Positions 44,745 to 54,506 of a stretch of DNA of 64,000 nucleotides are shown here, one piece after another. The translations under genes were made by a program, and so were the position numbers. Each line of letters starts with the position of its first letter. Within the stretch, counting starts at the first letter, position 1. This DNA comes from JASJAR01 sp038530285. Its GTDB lineage: Bacteria; Pseudomonadota; Alphaproteobacteria; Rhodobacterales; Rhodobacteraceae. The notes beneath the pieces are model-generated. The model saw only the letters and a list, made by a program, of their open reading frames with translations, had not been told where the DNA came from and did not search any database. The DNA lies in assembly GCA_038530285.1 (NCBI GenBank), contig JBCBCY010000006.1, positions 1-64,000 on the forward strand, written 5' to 3'.

Positions 44745-45313
44745 CCCGCGTAAGCAAAGATGATCCGGGCTTGGGACGGGATCACAATGATCAACCCGGT
44801 GCGTCCGAACGAATAATAGGCCCCTTCGGTGAACAAGGCGGCGTTGGCCAGTGCTTCGACATCTGCGCGCACGCGGATTGTGAAACCATAGCGGGCCAAG
44901 TACCCGGTGATCGAAGGGCAACCGCGCGGATAGCTGATCATCGCGCGGTCCGATACGCCGCCCGGGCAAGCATCTGGATTGGCCCAAGGTGCGACGTCTG
45001 GATCGATTGGCGTGGCGTGCCAATCTGTGAACCGCCCCTGCAAGGTGCCCCAGGGGCTTGGGCCGAAGCTTTCCAAATAGGCCTCGCCCGCCGCCTCGAT
45101 TTCAGCGCGCGCCGCGTCGGGCATGGCGTAAAGCAAGATGCCCGTCTCGTTGCCGCCGGGGCCAAAACCCCAGCTTTCCTCGGAGACATAGAGCCGCTGC
45201 CAGACGTTCATCTCGGCGGGCACATGGCGCAGATGAAAGCGGTAAAGGTAGGCCTGCCATCCCAGAACCGCGATCAACAGACCCGCCAGGACAACCGAGG
45301 TCCGCCGCCCCAT
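44741..45313 (-). CDS. Membrane-anchored protein of unknown function
   Basis: A 190-residue protein with an N-terminal helix SVVLAGLLIAVLGWQAYLY, then a periplasmic-looking domain with ACPGGVSDR and RGCPSITGYLARYGF, two Cys that may pair. It ends TGLIIVIPSQARIIFAYAG, a hydrophobic C-terminus. It lies directly after the TRAP transporter large subunit gene on the same strand (6-base gap), so it is likely the last gene of that operon. Function unknown. Confidence 0.68.
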   Translation of the reverse strand: MGRRTSVVLAGLLIAVLGWQAYLYRFHLRHVPAEMNVWQRLYVSEESWGFGPGGNETGILLYAMPDAARAEIEAAGEAYLESFGPSPWGTLQGRFTDWHATPIDPDVAPWANPDACPGGVSDRAMISYPRGCPSITGYLARYGFTIRVRADVEALANAALFTEGAYYSFGRTGLIIVIPSQARIIFAYAG

Positions 45314-45319
45314 GGGCCG

Positions 45320-47665
45320 CTAGCCGCCGATAAGGGCCGGCAGGATCGTCACCACCTCGGGAAACAGCCACAACAACCCCAACCCGACAACCTGGATCAG
45401 CACAAATGGCAGGATCCCACGGTAGATATGGGCAGTCGTGACCTGGGGCGGCGCGACGCCGCGCAGATAGAACAGCGCAAAACCGAAGGGCGGGGTCAAG
45501 AACGACGTCTGCAGGTTCACCGCGATCATGATCGTCACCCAGGACGGATCAAGCGTGCCGCCGTAGATCACCGGCCCGACAATGGGCACGACGATGTAAA
45601 TGATTTCAAGAAAATCCAGGACGAACCCAAGGATGAACAAGATCACCATCACCAGAAGGAACACGACCCATTCCTGATCAAACGACCGCAGGAACTGCTG
45701 GATGTAATGCTCGCCCCCAAAGCTGATCACGACAAGGTTCAAAAGCTGCGAGCCAATCAGGATCGTGAACACCATGGATGTGACCTTGGCCGTCTCGCGC
45801 ACCACCGGCCCCAGAACAGAGGTCCGCAAGAGCACCCAACACCCATAAAGCAACCCGAACATCGCAACGTGATACGCCACCATGGCAACAAGGAAGGCCA
45901 CGCGGTCTTCAAAGGCGATCTCATTAAGTGTGGTGCGCAGATCGAAATTCGCACCCAAGAGGATCATCACCACGATTGCCAGCGCCGAAATCAGGATGGT
46001 CTGACCGGTGCGGTTTTCATCCTTCAGCTTTCGGAAGGCCGCCAGCATGATCGCGCCGCCGGCCCCCAGGGCGGCAGCAGGTGTGGGGTTTGTAATCCCA
46101 CCAAGGATCGACCCCAGCACCGCGATGATCAGCACCAAGGGCGGGAAGACCACGCGGATCAGATCGTTCTTGCCCAGCCGGATCGCGGCCACGCGCAACC
46201 CCAAAAGTACCATCAGAGTCGGGGCCGCGATCACCAGCGTGCGGGTGCCCGGCGTGGCCAGAGGCGACAGCACCAGCGCATCCAGAGCAAGGGCTGCAGC
46301 GACCCCAACCCCGCCGATGATCAGCGGCACCGGTGATGCGGACGGCGACACCCCGCGCGCCATGGCCAGCACGATCCCGGCCAGCGCAAAGATCGCGGCA
46401 AAGGCCCCGCCGATCAGCGGCGCACCGGCCAGTTTGGCGGCAATCGCCGCCTCAATCTCGTCTTCGGTCAGATCGCGCGGTGCGGTTTCGCCCCCGCCCG
46501 CTTCGACCGCGGCAACGCTTTCGTCCCAACGGTCCTGGCCGTGAAGCTCGATCATCGCGTCGCGGCAGCTGTCGTCGACGTTGGTGCGCAAAAGGCCTGT
46601 GCGTTCCATCACGGTGTTTTCGCGCACCGTCAGGTCCTGGCTGCCGACAAGCCCGGCCTGACCTGCCCCGATCAGCACGCCAATGATCAGCGCCGGCACG
46701 GCCAGATACCAGGTGAAGGCTTCATCGCGTGAGACATATTCGCTCGATACGGCCTCACCCGCGACAGGGGGCGCTTTGGACGGGTTCAACACCGCAAAGC
46801 CAAACGCATAGGCCGCATAAAGCATCGCCAGAAGGATGCCCGGCAGCAAGGCCGCCTGAAACAGCGTGCCCACCGACAAGACCGCAGGCTTGCCCAGGTA
46901 GGTCAGCGCATCCGAACAGCCCACAAGCTGGGCGCGTGTTTCCTGCCCCGTGGCATAAAGATCGCCCGCAAGCGTGCCCAACAGCACAATCACAATCGAT
47001 GGCGGGATGATCTGCCCCAATGTGCCCGAGGCCGCGATCACACCGGTGGACAGCTCCGGCGCATAGCCATTTCGCAGCATCGTCGGTAGGGCCAGAAGCC
47101 CCATGGTGACGACCGTGGCCCCGACAATCCCGGTCGAGGCGGCCAGAAACGCGCCCACCACCACGATGGAGACTGCAAGGCCACCGGGCAGCGGGCCGAA
47201 GACGCGCGCCATTGTGGTCAGCAAGTCCTCGGCGATTTTTGACCGTTCCAGCGTGATCCCCATCATCACGAACATCAGCACCGCAAGCAGCGTCTCAATC
47301 GACTGGCCGGCGATGACGCGTTCGTTCATCCGGTTGACGATGAAGGAGATGTTGCGATTCAGCGCCTCTTCCCAACCACGCGGGAACAGCGCCTCTTCAA
47401 TGCGCGGCAAGTCGGGGTACCTGAACACCGAGATCGCATCGCGCGCCACACCTTCGGCGATCAGCGCATTGTATTCATTGGAAAAGGTATCGATCGCCTG
47501 GTGGACAAGCAGCCCGGCGGAATCCATCGCCGCGATGATCGAAAACGACACGACCGCCGCCCCGGCAATCGCGAAGGCCACCGGAAAACCGGTCATGATG
47601 CCCGCGAACAGGCACAAAAACACGATGATCAGGCCAACTTCGACGCCGTCCATGCCAAACAGCAT
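45320..47665 (-). CDS. TRAP transporter large permease (DctM-like), unusually long
   Basis: A 781-residue membrane subunit of a Na+-coupled tripartite transporter; typical DctM proteins have about 430. The canonical start is GVEVGLIIVFLCLFAGIMTGFPVAFAI, with TLGQIIPPSIVIVLLG and the late GGITNPTPAAALGAGGAIML and FLTPPFGFALFYLRG as family marks. Two insertions explain the length: one of about 60 residues after residue 55, and one of about 190 residues near 315-505, including a charged loop with ETAPRDLTEDEIEAAIAAK and extra helices. It follows the DctQ gene with a one-base overlap. Confidence 0.9.
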   Translation of the reverse strand: MLFGMDGVEVGLIIVFLCLFAGIMTGFPVAFAIAGAAVVSFSIIAAMDSAGLLVHQAIDTFSNEYNALIAEGVARDAISVFRYPDLPRIEEALFPRGWEEALNRNISFIVNRMNERVIAGQSIETLLAVLMFVMMGITLERSKIAEDLLTTMARVFGPLPGGLAVSIVVVGAFLAASTGIVGATVVTMGLLALPTMLRNGYAPELSTGVIAASGTLGQIIPPSIVIVLLGTLAGDLYATGQETRAQLVGCSDALTYLGKPAVLSVGTLFQAALLPGILLAMLYAAYAFGFAVLNPSKAPPVAGEAVSSEYVSRDEAFTWYLAVPALIIGVLIGAGQAGLVGSQDLTVRENTVMERTGLLRTNVDDSCRDAMIELHGQDRWDESVAAVEAGGGETAPRDLTEDEIEAAIAAKLAGAPLIGGAFAAIFALAGIVLAMARGVSPSASPVPLIIGGVGVAAALALDALVLSPLATPGTRTLVIAAPTLMVLLGLRVAAIRLGKNDLIRVVFPPLVLIIAVLGSILGGITNPTPAAALGAGGAIMLAAFRKLKDENRTGQTILISALAIVVMILLGANFDLRTTLNEIAFEDRVAFLVAMVAYHVAMFGLLYGCWVLLRTSVLGPVVRETAKVTSMVFTILIGSQLLNLVVISFGGEHYIQQFLRSFDQEWVVFLLVMVILFILGFVLDFLEIIYIVVPIVGPVIYGGTLDPSWVTIMIAVNLQTSFLTPPFGFALFYLRGVAPPQVTTAHIYRGILPFVLIQVVGLGLLWLFPEVVTILPALIGG

Positions 47666-48552
47666 CAGTTCGCCCCTTCGCTTACGGGTTCGGCGTCTAG
47701 CACGTCGCGGTCGAGGCCGCGTTCGGCGTCTTGCGGGCCGCCGACGAATTCAAGGTAGGACCGGTAAAAGAAGGTCACCGCCTGGATCAGCATCATCACG
47801 CAGAAGAACACGATCAGGACCTTGAACATGAAGTACAAATCGAACCCATTGGGCGAAAAGCCGATGGTCTCAGGTTGCCAGCGGAACGCGCGGGTCTTGC
47901 GGATCATCGCCTCCAACGTGTCGGTCGCGTTGACCTTGGGGTTGATCAAGTGCCGCCACATGAAAAACCACGAATAATGCCACATGATCAAAAGGGCCGG
48001 CAGCATGAAGACCAGCGCGCCAAACATATCGAAGGCGCGTTTGGTGCGATGGCGCATGTTGGCGTAGAATAGATCGACCCGGACATGGCCGCCCTGGACG
48101 AAGGTGTAGGCGCAGCACAGCGTGACCACCAACGCATTGTGAAACTTCAGCCCGTCGCCCCACCAACCCAGGGGGCGTTCAAACCCAAGCCCTGCAGGAC
48201 CGATCCCGATGTCGGACACCCGGAAGATCGATTGCAGAAAGATCACCATGATCTGCTGCAGCACCATCAACAGGCCCGCCCAGGCGGCAAGGCGCCCGAT
48301 GGTGTTGGAAAACCCCTCCAAGCCCCCGACCACGCGCCAAAGAAAATCGCGATTGAACACCCCGGTAATGAAGACGCCGACGAAAGTCATTATAAACAAA
48401 AAGAATAGTTCGACCGAGGCCCCGTAGTAGACGAACCGCATGACCGCTTCGCCGTCGGAGAAGTTGAACACGGTGCCGGGGTTCAAAATGACGTAAACCA
48501 ACCCGGTCAGTGCCGACCAGACATGCTCGAAAATCCAGCTTATCGCGGTCAT
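47665..48552 (-). CDS. TRAP transporter small permease (DctQ-like)
   Basis: A 295-residue membrane subunit, longer than the usual 170 or so. Four or more helices: VELFFLFIMTFVGVFITG, WAGLLMVLQQIMVIFLQS, FMLPALLIMWHYSWFFMW and VLIVFFCVMMLIQAVTFFYR. The region near WWGDGLKFHNALVVTLCCAY and GGHVRVDLFYANM matches DctQ. It is cotranscribed between the binding protein and the large permease genes. Its extra length fits the enlarged large subunit, as in TakPQM-like systems. Confidence 0.88.
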   Translation of the reverse strand: MTAISWIFEHVWSALTGLVYVILNPGTVFNFSDGEAVMRFVYYGASVELFFLFIMTFVGVFITGVFNRDFLWRVVGGLEGFSNTIGRLAAWAGLLMVLQQIMVIFLQSIFRVSDIGIGPAGLGFERPLGWWGDGLKFHNALVVTLCCAYTFVQGGHVRVDLFYANMRHRTKRAFDMFGALVFMLPALLIMWHYSWFFMWRHLINPKVNATDTLEAMIRKTRAFRWQPETIGFSPNGFDLYFMFKVLIVFFCVMMLIQAVTFFYRSYLEFVGGPQDAERGLDRDVLDAEPVSEGAN

Positions 48553-48603
48553 CGGCCCCTCCTGAAACGGGCCGCAGGGTTCCCCCCGCGGCCCAGATCG
48601 CGT

Positions 48604-49689
48604 TTAGATGCCCATCGCGCGCGAGCGCTGAGCGGCATAGGCCGCGTCCGACCGGCCAATCCAGCCCGAGGTCGCTTTGACCGAGGCCAGGAAGCTGTCG
48701 TGCACCTTCGCAAACAGCGGATCGGACCGGTAGCCTTCCATCACGCCGTTGGCGGCCGCACCAAACGCATCCCAGACATCGTCAGAGAATTCGCGCAGCT
48801 GCGTGCCACCGGCGATCAGGCGGGCCAGTGCGGGGCCGTTGTTGCCGACAAACTGGGCGTAGTTGGCCTGGTGTGCGTCAGCTGCGGCCACTTCGATGGC
48901 GCGCTGGTGCTGCTCGGACAGGCCGTTGAACCGGTCAAGGTTCACCGACACCGACAAAGCGGCACCGGGCTCGTGGAAGCCAGCGGGGTAGTAATAGTCG
49001 CAAACCTCCTGCAGGCCGAGGCGTTCGTCCGACCAGGGGCCGATCCATTCGGTGCCATCAAGGGCGCCCGACTCCAGTGCCTGATAGATTTCCGATCCCG
49101 GCAGCGTCTGGACCGAGGCGCCCATCGCGCCAACCGTCTGGCCGCCAAGACCGGGCATGCGGAACTTCAGACCCTGAAAGTCTTCGGCCGATTCAATCGG
49201 GTTGCGGAACCAGCCACCACCCTGCGCGCCGGTCTGCCCGGCGATGAAGTTGCGCAGACCATAGACCTCGCAAACCTCGTCGTGCAGGGCTTTGCCTTCG
49301 CCGTTGTAGTACCAGACCATCATTTCAGGGCCGGTCATGCCGAACGGCACAGCGGTGAAGAACGCCAATGTGGGGTCCGTGTTGATGAAGTAATAGTCGG
49401 CGGCGTGGTACATGTCCGCCTGGCCCGATGCAGTTGCATCAAAGCTTTCCAAGGGGCCCACCAGCTCGCCGCCGGCTTTGGCGTCGATGGTCAGCGTGCC
49501 ACCTGTGATGTCTGCGACGTTGTTGACAACGCGCTCAACCGAATCCCAGACGCCCGCCAGGCCACGCGGCCAGCTTGTGACCATGGTCAGTTGTTCGCGG
49601 CCCTGGCTCAGCGCCGGTGCAGCCAATGTGGACGCTGCGGCGGCACCGCCACCCAGCGCCGATGCGCGCAAGAAATTGCGACGATCCAT
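48604..49689 (-). CDS. TRAP transporter substrate-binding protein, TakP/2-oxoacid-like
   Basis: A 361-residue periplasmic binding protein exported by the Tat route (MDRRNFLRASALGGGAAAA, twin-Arg). GGAGG lies nine bases before the ATG at 49689. Family signs: PFGMTGPEMMVWYYNGEG, GWFRNPIESAEDFQGLKFRM, PGLGGQTVGAMGAS, ALESGALDGTEWIGPW. These resemble TakP and the lactate-binding TTHA0766, so a 2-oxo- or 2-hydroxyacid substrate is probable. It heads the operon SBP, small permease, large permease, hypothetical protein. Confidence 0.9.
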   Translation of the reverse strand: MDRRNFLRASALGGGAAAASTLAAPALSQGREQLTMVTSWPRGLAGVWDSVERVVNNVADITGGTLTIDAKAGGELVGPLESFDATASGQADMYHAADYYFINTDPTLAFFTAVPFGMTGPEMMVWYYNGEGKALHDEVCEVYGLRNFIAGQTGAQGGGWFRNPIESAEDFQGLKFRMPGLGGQTVGAMGASVQTLPGSEIYQALESGALDGTEWIGPWSDERLGLQEVCDYYYPAGFHEPGAALSVSVNLDRFNGLSEQHQRAIEVAAADAHQANYAQFVGNNGPALARLIAGGTQLREFSDDVWDAFGAAANGVMEGYRSDPLFAKVHDSFLASVKATSGWIGRSDAAYAAQRSRAMGI

Positions 49690-49916
49690 ACGGATATCCT
49701 CCCAAAACAAGTTACCCGCCGCTTCTTCGGCGGTGTGAGTGTGCGTGCGACCCTAACGATGGAATTTCAGAAGAAAAACAGGAAATTGACCGTGATTGTA
49801 AATTTTTGAGACAAGCGCGCTTGTTGCCGCCAAAACCGAAAGGGCTAACACACGCCTAACGCGAACATGCGCGACGCATTAGGCAGCAATGCTCAAAAAG
49901 CCGACATGGCCCGCGC

Positions 49917-50036
49917 CTAAAACACCCCTGAACCGGAGGCGGCGCAGTAAGACAGAGCCCCGAGGATCATCGCGGCGGTCAAAAGCATGGCCCGGCCGGT
50001 GGGCAAAGGTCGGAAGTGTTCAAGTGTGCGCGACAT
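49917..50036 (-). CDS. 39-residue membrane miniprotein with an upstream operator
   Basis: ATG at 50036 has GGAG eight bases upstream. The product starts MSRTLEHFRPLPTGRAMLLT and has one hydrophobic segment, MLLTAAMILGALSYCAA. Too short for database-based calling by eye, but the ribosome-binding site and the palindrome at 50054-50069 support it. It may be a small membrane regulator linked to efflux or stress. Function unknown. Confidence 0.55.
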   Translation of the reverse strand: MSRTLEHFRPLPTGRAMLLTAAMILGALSYCAASGSGVF

Positions 50037-50053
50037 GGATATCTCCGCGAAAG

Positions 50054-50069
50054 TGAACTGATCGGTTCA
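50054..50069. promoter_or_regulatory. 16-bp palindrome, TetR-like operator
   Basis: TGAACTGATCGGTTCA reads almost the same on both strands (one mismatched pair). It is followed by an AT-rich stretch and lies 18 bases upstream of the miniprotein ATG. TGAAC/GTTCA arms with central GATC are usual for TetR-family sites. No TetR gene is in the window. Confidence 0.55.
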
Positions 50070-50168
50070 TTTTAATCGCCAAAGTACGGAATGCAAGCGC
50101 GGTGTTTGTCAGATTATCGCCCAGTTTTGCCGTTAATCCCGTCGCGTCAGGATGAGGAACGGTAGAAA

Positions 50169-51311
50169 ATGCGCTGGATTATCATCGGGATATGTGTCCT
50201 TGCCCTTGCCGGGCTTGGCGTGATCGCACCTGTGGCGATGAACGCGGCAAACACCGCCGCACTGACCAAACTGGCGAACGGCGATGGTCCGGGCGCGGTT
50301 GAAACCTTCGAAACCCTCGCCCGGTTCGGCCATGCGGACGCGATCAACAACCTTGGCGTCATCCGCCTGCGCGGCATGGACGGGACCCGCGACCGCGACG
50401 CCGCAATGGCGCTGTTTGAACGCGCCTTTGACAAAGGACACAAGGTGGCAGGCTATAACCTGGCGCGATTGGCCGAAAACAAGCACGCCACGCCGATGGA
50501 AGAGGTCGCTGTGACACTTGCGCGTCTGGACCCGCTGGTGCGCGCCGGCGACCCTCATGCGGCCGCCGAGATGGCGCGGCATTTGTATTACAACAACCGC
50601 GATGCGCTGGTGCCGGCCATTCACCAGCGCCGCATCGACCTGTTGGAACAGGCCGCAGCCTCAGGCGACCGGGTCTACACCTATCTTTATGCGCGCGAAT
50701 TGTGGAAGGTCGCCAATCCCGACGGGACTGCGATGATGATCCAGGCGGTTGAAACCATGCTGCAAGCGGCAAATGCTGGGGAGCCGCGCGCCATGCTGCA
50801 TATGGGCGACATGCATTGGCAATCGCGCAGCTCCTTCAAAGAAGCGTTCGAAGGCGGATACCCCGGCGGCGACAAGTTTCACTGGTGGTCCCTTGGTGCA
50901 AAGGCGGGCGATATGGCGTCGACCTGCCGCTTTGCGGTGAACTGGTTTCGCGATCTTCGACGCCGCGACACCCCCCTGCCCGTGCACCGCGGCCCCATCG
51001 AAACACCAGACGCCGAAACGATGCAGGCCCTTGCCCATGTTCAGACCTGCGCCGAGGCTGGCAAGCGCCCGCGCATCGCCAATCCGGTCTTTGGGGTGCC
51101 TGCCCTCTACCTCGGGCGCCCGATGGGCGGGTTTGAAACCTACCGCAGCTCGTCCGCATTCGCGCAAATGATCTACGGGATGATCTTGCTGGAAGGTCGC
51201 TTGGTGCCGCGCGACGCGGAACGCGGCCGCGCTTATCTCGGTCGCGCCGCAGAAAACAACACCAGCGCGAAAACGGTCCTTCGGGCGGTTGACGGGTTCC
51301 GCCCGGAGTGA
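50169..51311 (+). CDS. Sel1/TPR-repeat membrane-anchored protein
   Basis: A 380-residue protein with an N-terminal helix (WIIIGICVLALAGLGVIAPV) and Sel1-like helical repeats: FGHADAINNLGVIRLRGMDG, GHKVAGYNLARLAEN, GEPRAMLHMGDMHW, GDMASTCRFAVNWF, FAQMIYGMILLEGR. The repeats follow the Ala-x-x-x-Leu-Gly spacing of Sel1. It probably scaffolds proteins in the periplasm. ATG at 50169 follows AGGAACGGTAGAAA. It ends 296 bases before ilvB and is not part of that transcript. Confidence 0.82.
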   Translation: MRWIIIGICVLALAGLGVIAPVAMNAANTAALTKLANGDGPGAVETFETLARFGHADAINNLGVIRLRGMDGTRDRDAAMALFERAFDKGHKVAGYNLARLAENKHATPMEEVAVTLARLDPLVRAGDPHAAAEMARHLYYNNRDALVPAIHQRRIDLLEQAAASGDRVYTYLYARELWKVANPDGTAMMIQAVETMLQAANAGEPRAMLHMGDMHWQSRSSFKEAFEGGYPGGDKFHWWSLGAKAGDMASTCRFAVNWFRDLRRRDTPLPVHRGPIETPDAETMQALAHVQTCAEAGKRPRIANPVFGVPALYLGRPMGGFETYRSSSAFAQMIYGMILLEGRLVPRDAERGRAYLGRAAENNTSAKTVLRAVDGFRPE

Positions 51312-51407
51312 GGATTAAAATCGCGGAAATTTCGTCGCACCGCCCCACTTCGCAACATTAGAAAAGATTTTTACCCTTTAGCGCAGCTTTCAGACGGGAA
51401 TTGGCGG

Positions 51408-51436
51408 TTGACGACCCCTTCAGGCCTTCGTAAGGA
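51408..51436 (+). promoter_or_regulatory. Probable promoter of the ilvBN leader
   Basis: TTGACG at 51408-51413 and TAAGGA at 51431-51436 with a 17-base spacer. A start near 51443 would place the leader-peptide ribosome-binding site (51452-51457) close to the 5' end, as in attenuated leaders. The -10 box is a poor match, so confidence is moderate. Confidence 0.45.
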
Positions 51437-51463
51437 AGACGCCTAGGATGAGGGAGGCCCGGG

Positions 51464-51511
51464 ATGACCGGACTAGTCGTACGGATTGGAACAAGGCGCA
51501 TGGGCCGGTAA
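51464..51511 (+). CDS. ilv leader peptide
   Basis: A 15-codon frame with GGGAGG six bases before the ATG. The product is MTGLVVRIGTRRMGR. Leu, Val, Val and Ile sit in five consecutive codons (51473-51487), and Leu and one Val use CTA and GTA, which are rare in this GC-rich DNA. This is the signature of a branched-chain amino acid attenuator leader. No function other than translation is expected. Confidence 0.8.
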   Translation: MTGLVVRIGTRRMGR

Positions 51512-51567
51512 CGGACACCCCAGACCAATACCATGCGCCCCCGAGACACCGTCCCGGGGGCTTTTTT
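51495..51567 (+). promoter_or_regulatory. Transcription attenuator of ilvBN
   Basis: Terminator: GCCCCCG (51537-51543) pairs with CGGGGGC (51555-51561), followed by six T. Antiterminator: GGCGCATGG (51495-51503) is exactly complementary to CCATGCGCC (51531-51539), which overlaps the terminator's left arm. A ribosome finishing the leader peptide covers 51495-51503, so the terminator forms; one stalled at the Leu/Val codons leaves it free, so the antiterminator forms. This is the classical logic, read directly from sequence. Confidence 0.8.
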
Positions 51568-51607
51568 GTGAACGACGCGCCGCGCGGGCGCAGATGAGGA
51601 TGAGACG

Positions 51608-53392
<1,785 letters not shown>

Positions 53393-53394
53393 GC

Positions 53395-53441
53395 CAGATT
53401 TCTCGTTTCAAGAAATCTGATGAGACCTTTGCAAAGGTCTC
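53395..53441. repeat. Two successive hairpins between ilvB and ilvN
   Basis: First: CAGATTTCT, loop CGTTTCA, AGAAATCTG (9-bp perfect stem, 53395-53419). Second: GAGACCTTTG/CAAAGGTCTC, a 20-bp perfect palindrome at 53422-53441. They fill most of the 79-base spacer and begin two bases after the ilvB stop. They may lower or protect the ilvN part of the transcript. Confidence 0.65.
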
Positions 53442-53471
53442 GGCGCGACACAGCAAAACGGAGGCGACACC

Positions 53472-54035
53472 ATGTCAGCCCTAAAGATCAAAAAAGGCTC
53501 GTCGAAGCATTCGGCCTATGACCTGCGCGACCCCCATGCGGAAGGGATTGAAACCCATACCCTTGCGGTGGTTGTGGACAACGAAGCGGGCGTGCTGGCC
53601 CGTGTGATCGGGCTCTTTTCGGGGCGTGGCTACAACATCGACAGCCTCACCGTGGCAGAAGTTGACCACACCGGGCATATGTCACGGATCACCATTGTCA
53701 CCACCGGCACGGCCAGCGTGATCGAACAGATCAAGGCCCAGCTTGGCCGGATCGTGCCCGTGCACGAAGTCCATGATCTGACAGTTGATGGCGATGCGGT
53801 CGAGCGTGAGTTGGGCCTGTTCAAGGTTGCAGGTGCGGGCGACAAACGCGTCGAAGCGCTGCGGATCGCCGATATCTTCCGCGCCAATGCGGTCGACACC
53901 ACGCTCGACAGTTTCATTTTTGAAATCACCGGGACACCCGAAAAGCTCGATGCCTTTGCCGACCTCATGCGCCCTTTGGGCCTGGAAGAAGTGGCGCGCA
54001 CCGGTGTGGCCGCCCTGGCGCGAAGCCCACGTTAG
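53472..54035 (+). CDS. ilvN: Acetolactate synthase small regulatory subunit
   Basis: Regulatory partner of IlvB; confers valine feedback inhibition. The 187-residue protein has an N-terminal ACT domain (HTLAVVVDNEAGVLARVIGLF, RGYNIDSLTVAEVDHTGHMSR) and a C-terminal ACT-like half (EVHDLTVDGDAVERELGLF, FEITGTPEKLDAFADLM). Normal length for IlvH/IlvN. ACGGAGGCGACACC precedes the ATG. Confidence 0.96.
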   Translation: MSALKIKKGSSKHSAYDLRDPHAEGIETHTLAVVVDNEAGVLARVIGLFSGRGYNIDSLTVAEVDHTGHMSRITIVTTGTASVIEQIKAQLGRIVPVHEVHDLTVDGDAVERELGLFKVAGAGDKRVEALRIADIFRANAVDTTLDSFIFEITGTPEKLDAFADLMRPLGLEEVARTGVAALARSPR

Positions 54036-54053
54036 AAACCGCAGACCGGTCCG

Positions 54054-54383
54054 CTACCAGGTCAATTGGGTCAAGGCCCGCTCCAGAGTGCGGGCGGTGT
54101 CGGCCAGCGCTGCCGGCACCAGCAACCGAAGACTGTATGCGTCGCGCCGTATCCGGCTTTCAAGAACACGCGTCTGAACGACATCGCCCACAACAGGCCG
54201 CCACCTGGGCGGCGCAGGCAGGACAGACCGCGGGACATAGACCAGACTTGCACTATCTTCAGCCCATACAATCGCGGCCACAGGCGCCCCTGAATGTCCG
54301 GTCCAGATGATGACACCCTCTATGGTTTCGAAGGTGATATCGTCCTTTGCGTTGCCAGAAGTTGGGTCGCCACCACGTGCCAT
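54054..54383 (-). CDS. Uncharacterised 109-residue protein
   Basis: ATG at 54383, but with no clear ribosome-binding site. The product has IIWTGHSGAPVAAIVWAED and VVGDVVQTRVLESRIRRDA; no signal or membrane helix. It is divergent from an HTH regulator gene and convergent with ilvN. It may be real or a chance frame: codon composition is ordinary for the region. Function unknown. Confidence 0.5.
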   Translation of the reverse strand: MARGGDPTSGNAKDDITFETIEGVIIWTGHSGAPVAAIVWAEDSASLVYVPRSVLPAPPRWRPVVGDVVQTRVLESRIRRDAYSLRLLVPAALADTARTLERALTQLTW

Positions 54384-54506
54384 AGGCAGATTTGAGCAAG
54401 AACGGGGTCTACATTGAAGTGTTGATTTGTGTCGCGATTCACCCCTACGTTGAAAGAACGTGGCACCGGGTGACGCGAGATAGCGTCACTTTCACTTACC
54501 GGACAT

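Noticed and set aside
44771..46336. 521-codon plus-strand frame opposite the TRAP permease
   Set aside because: Extremely rich in Asp, His, Gln, Arg, as expected of an antisense shadow of a membrane protein gene.
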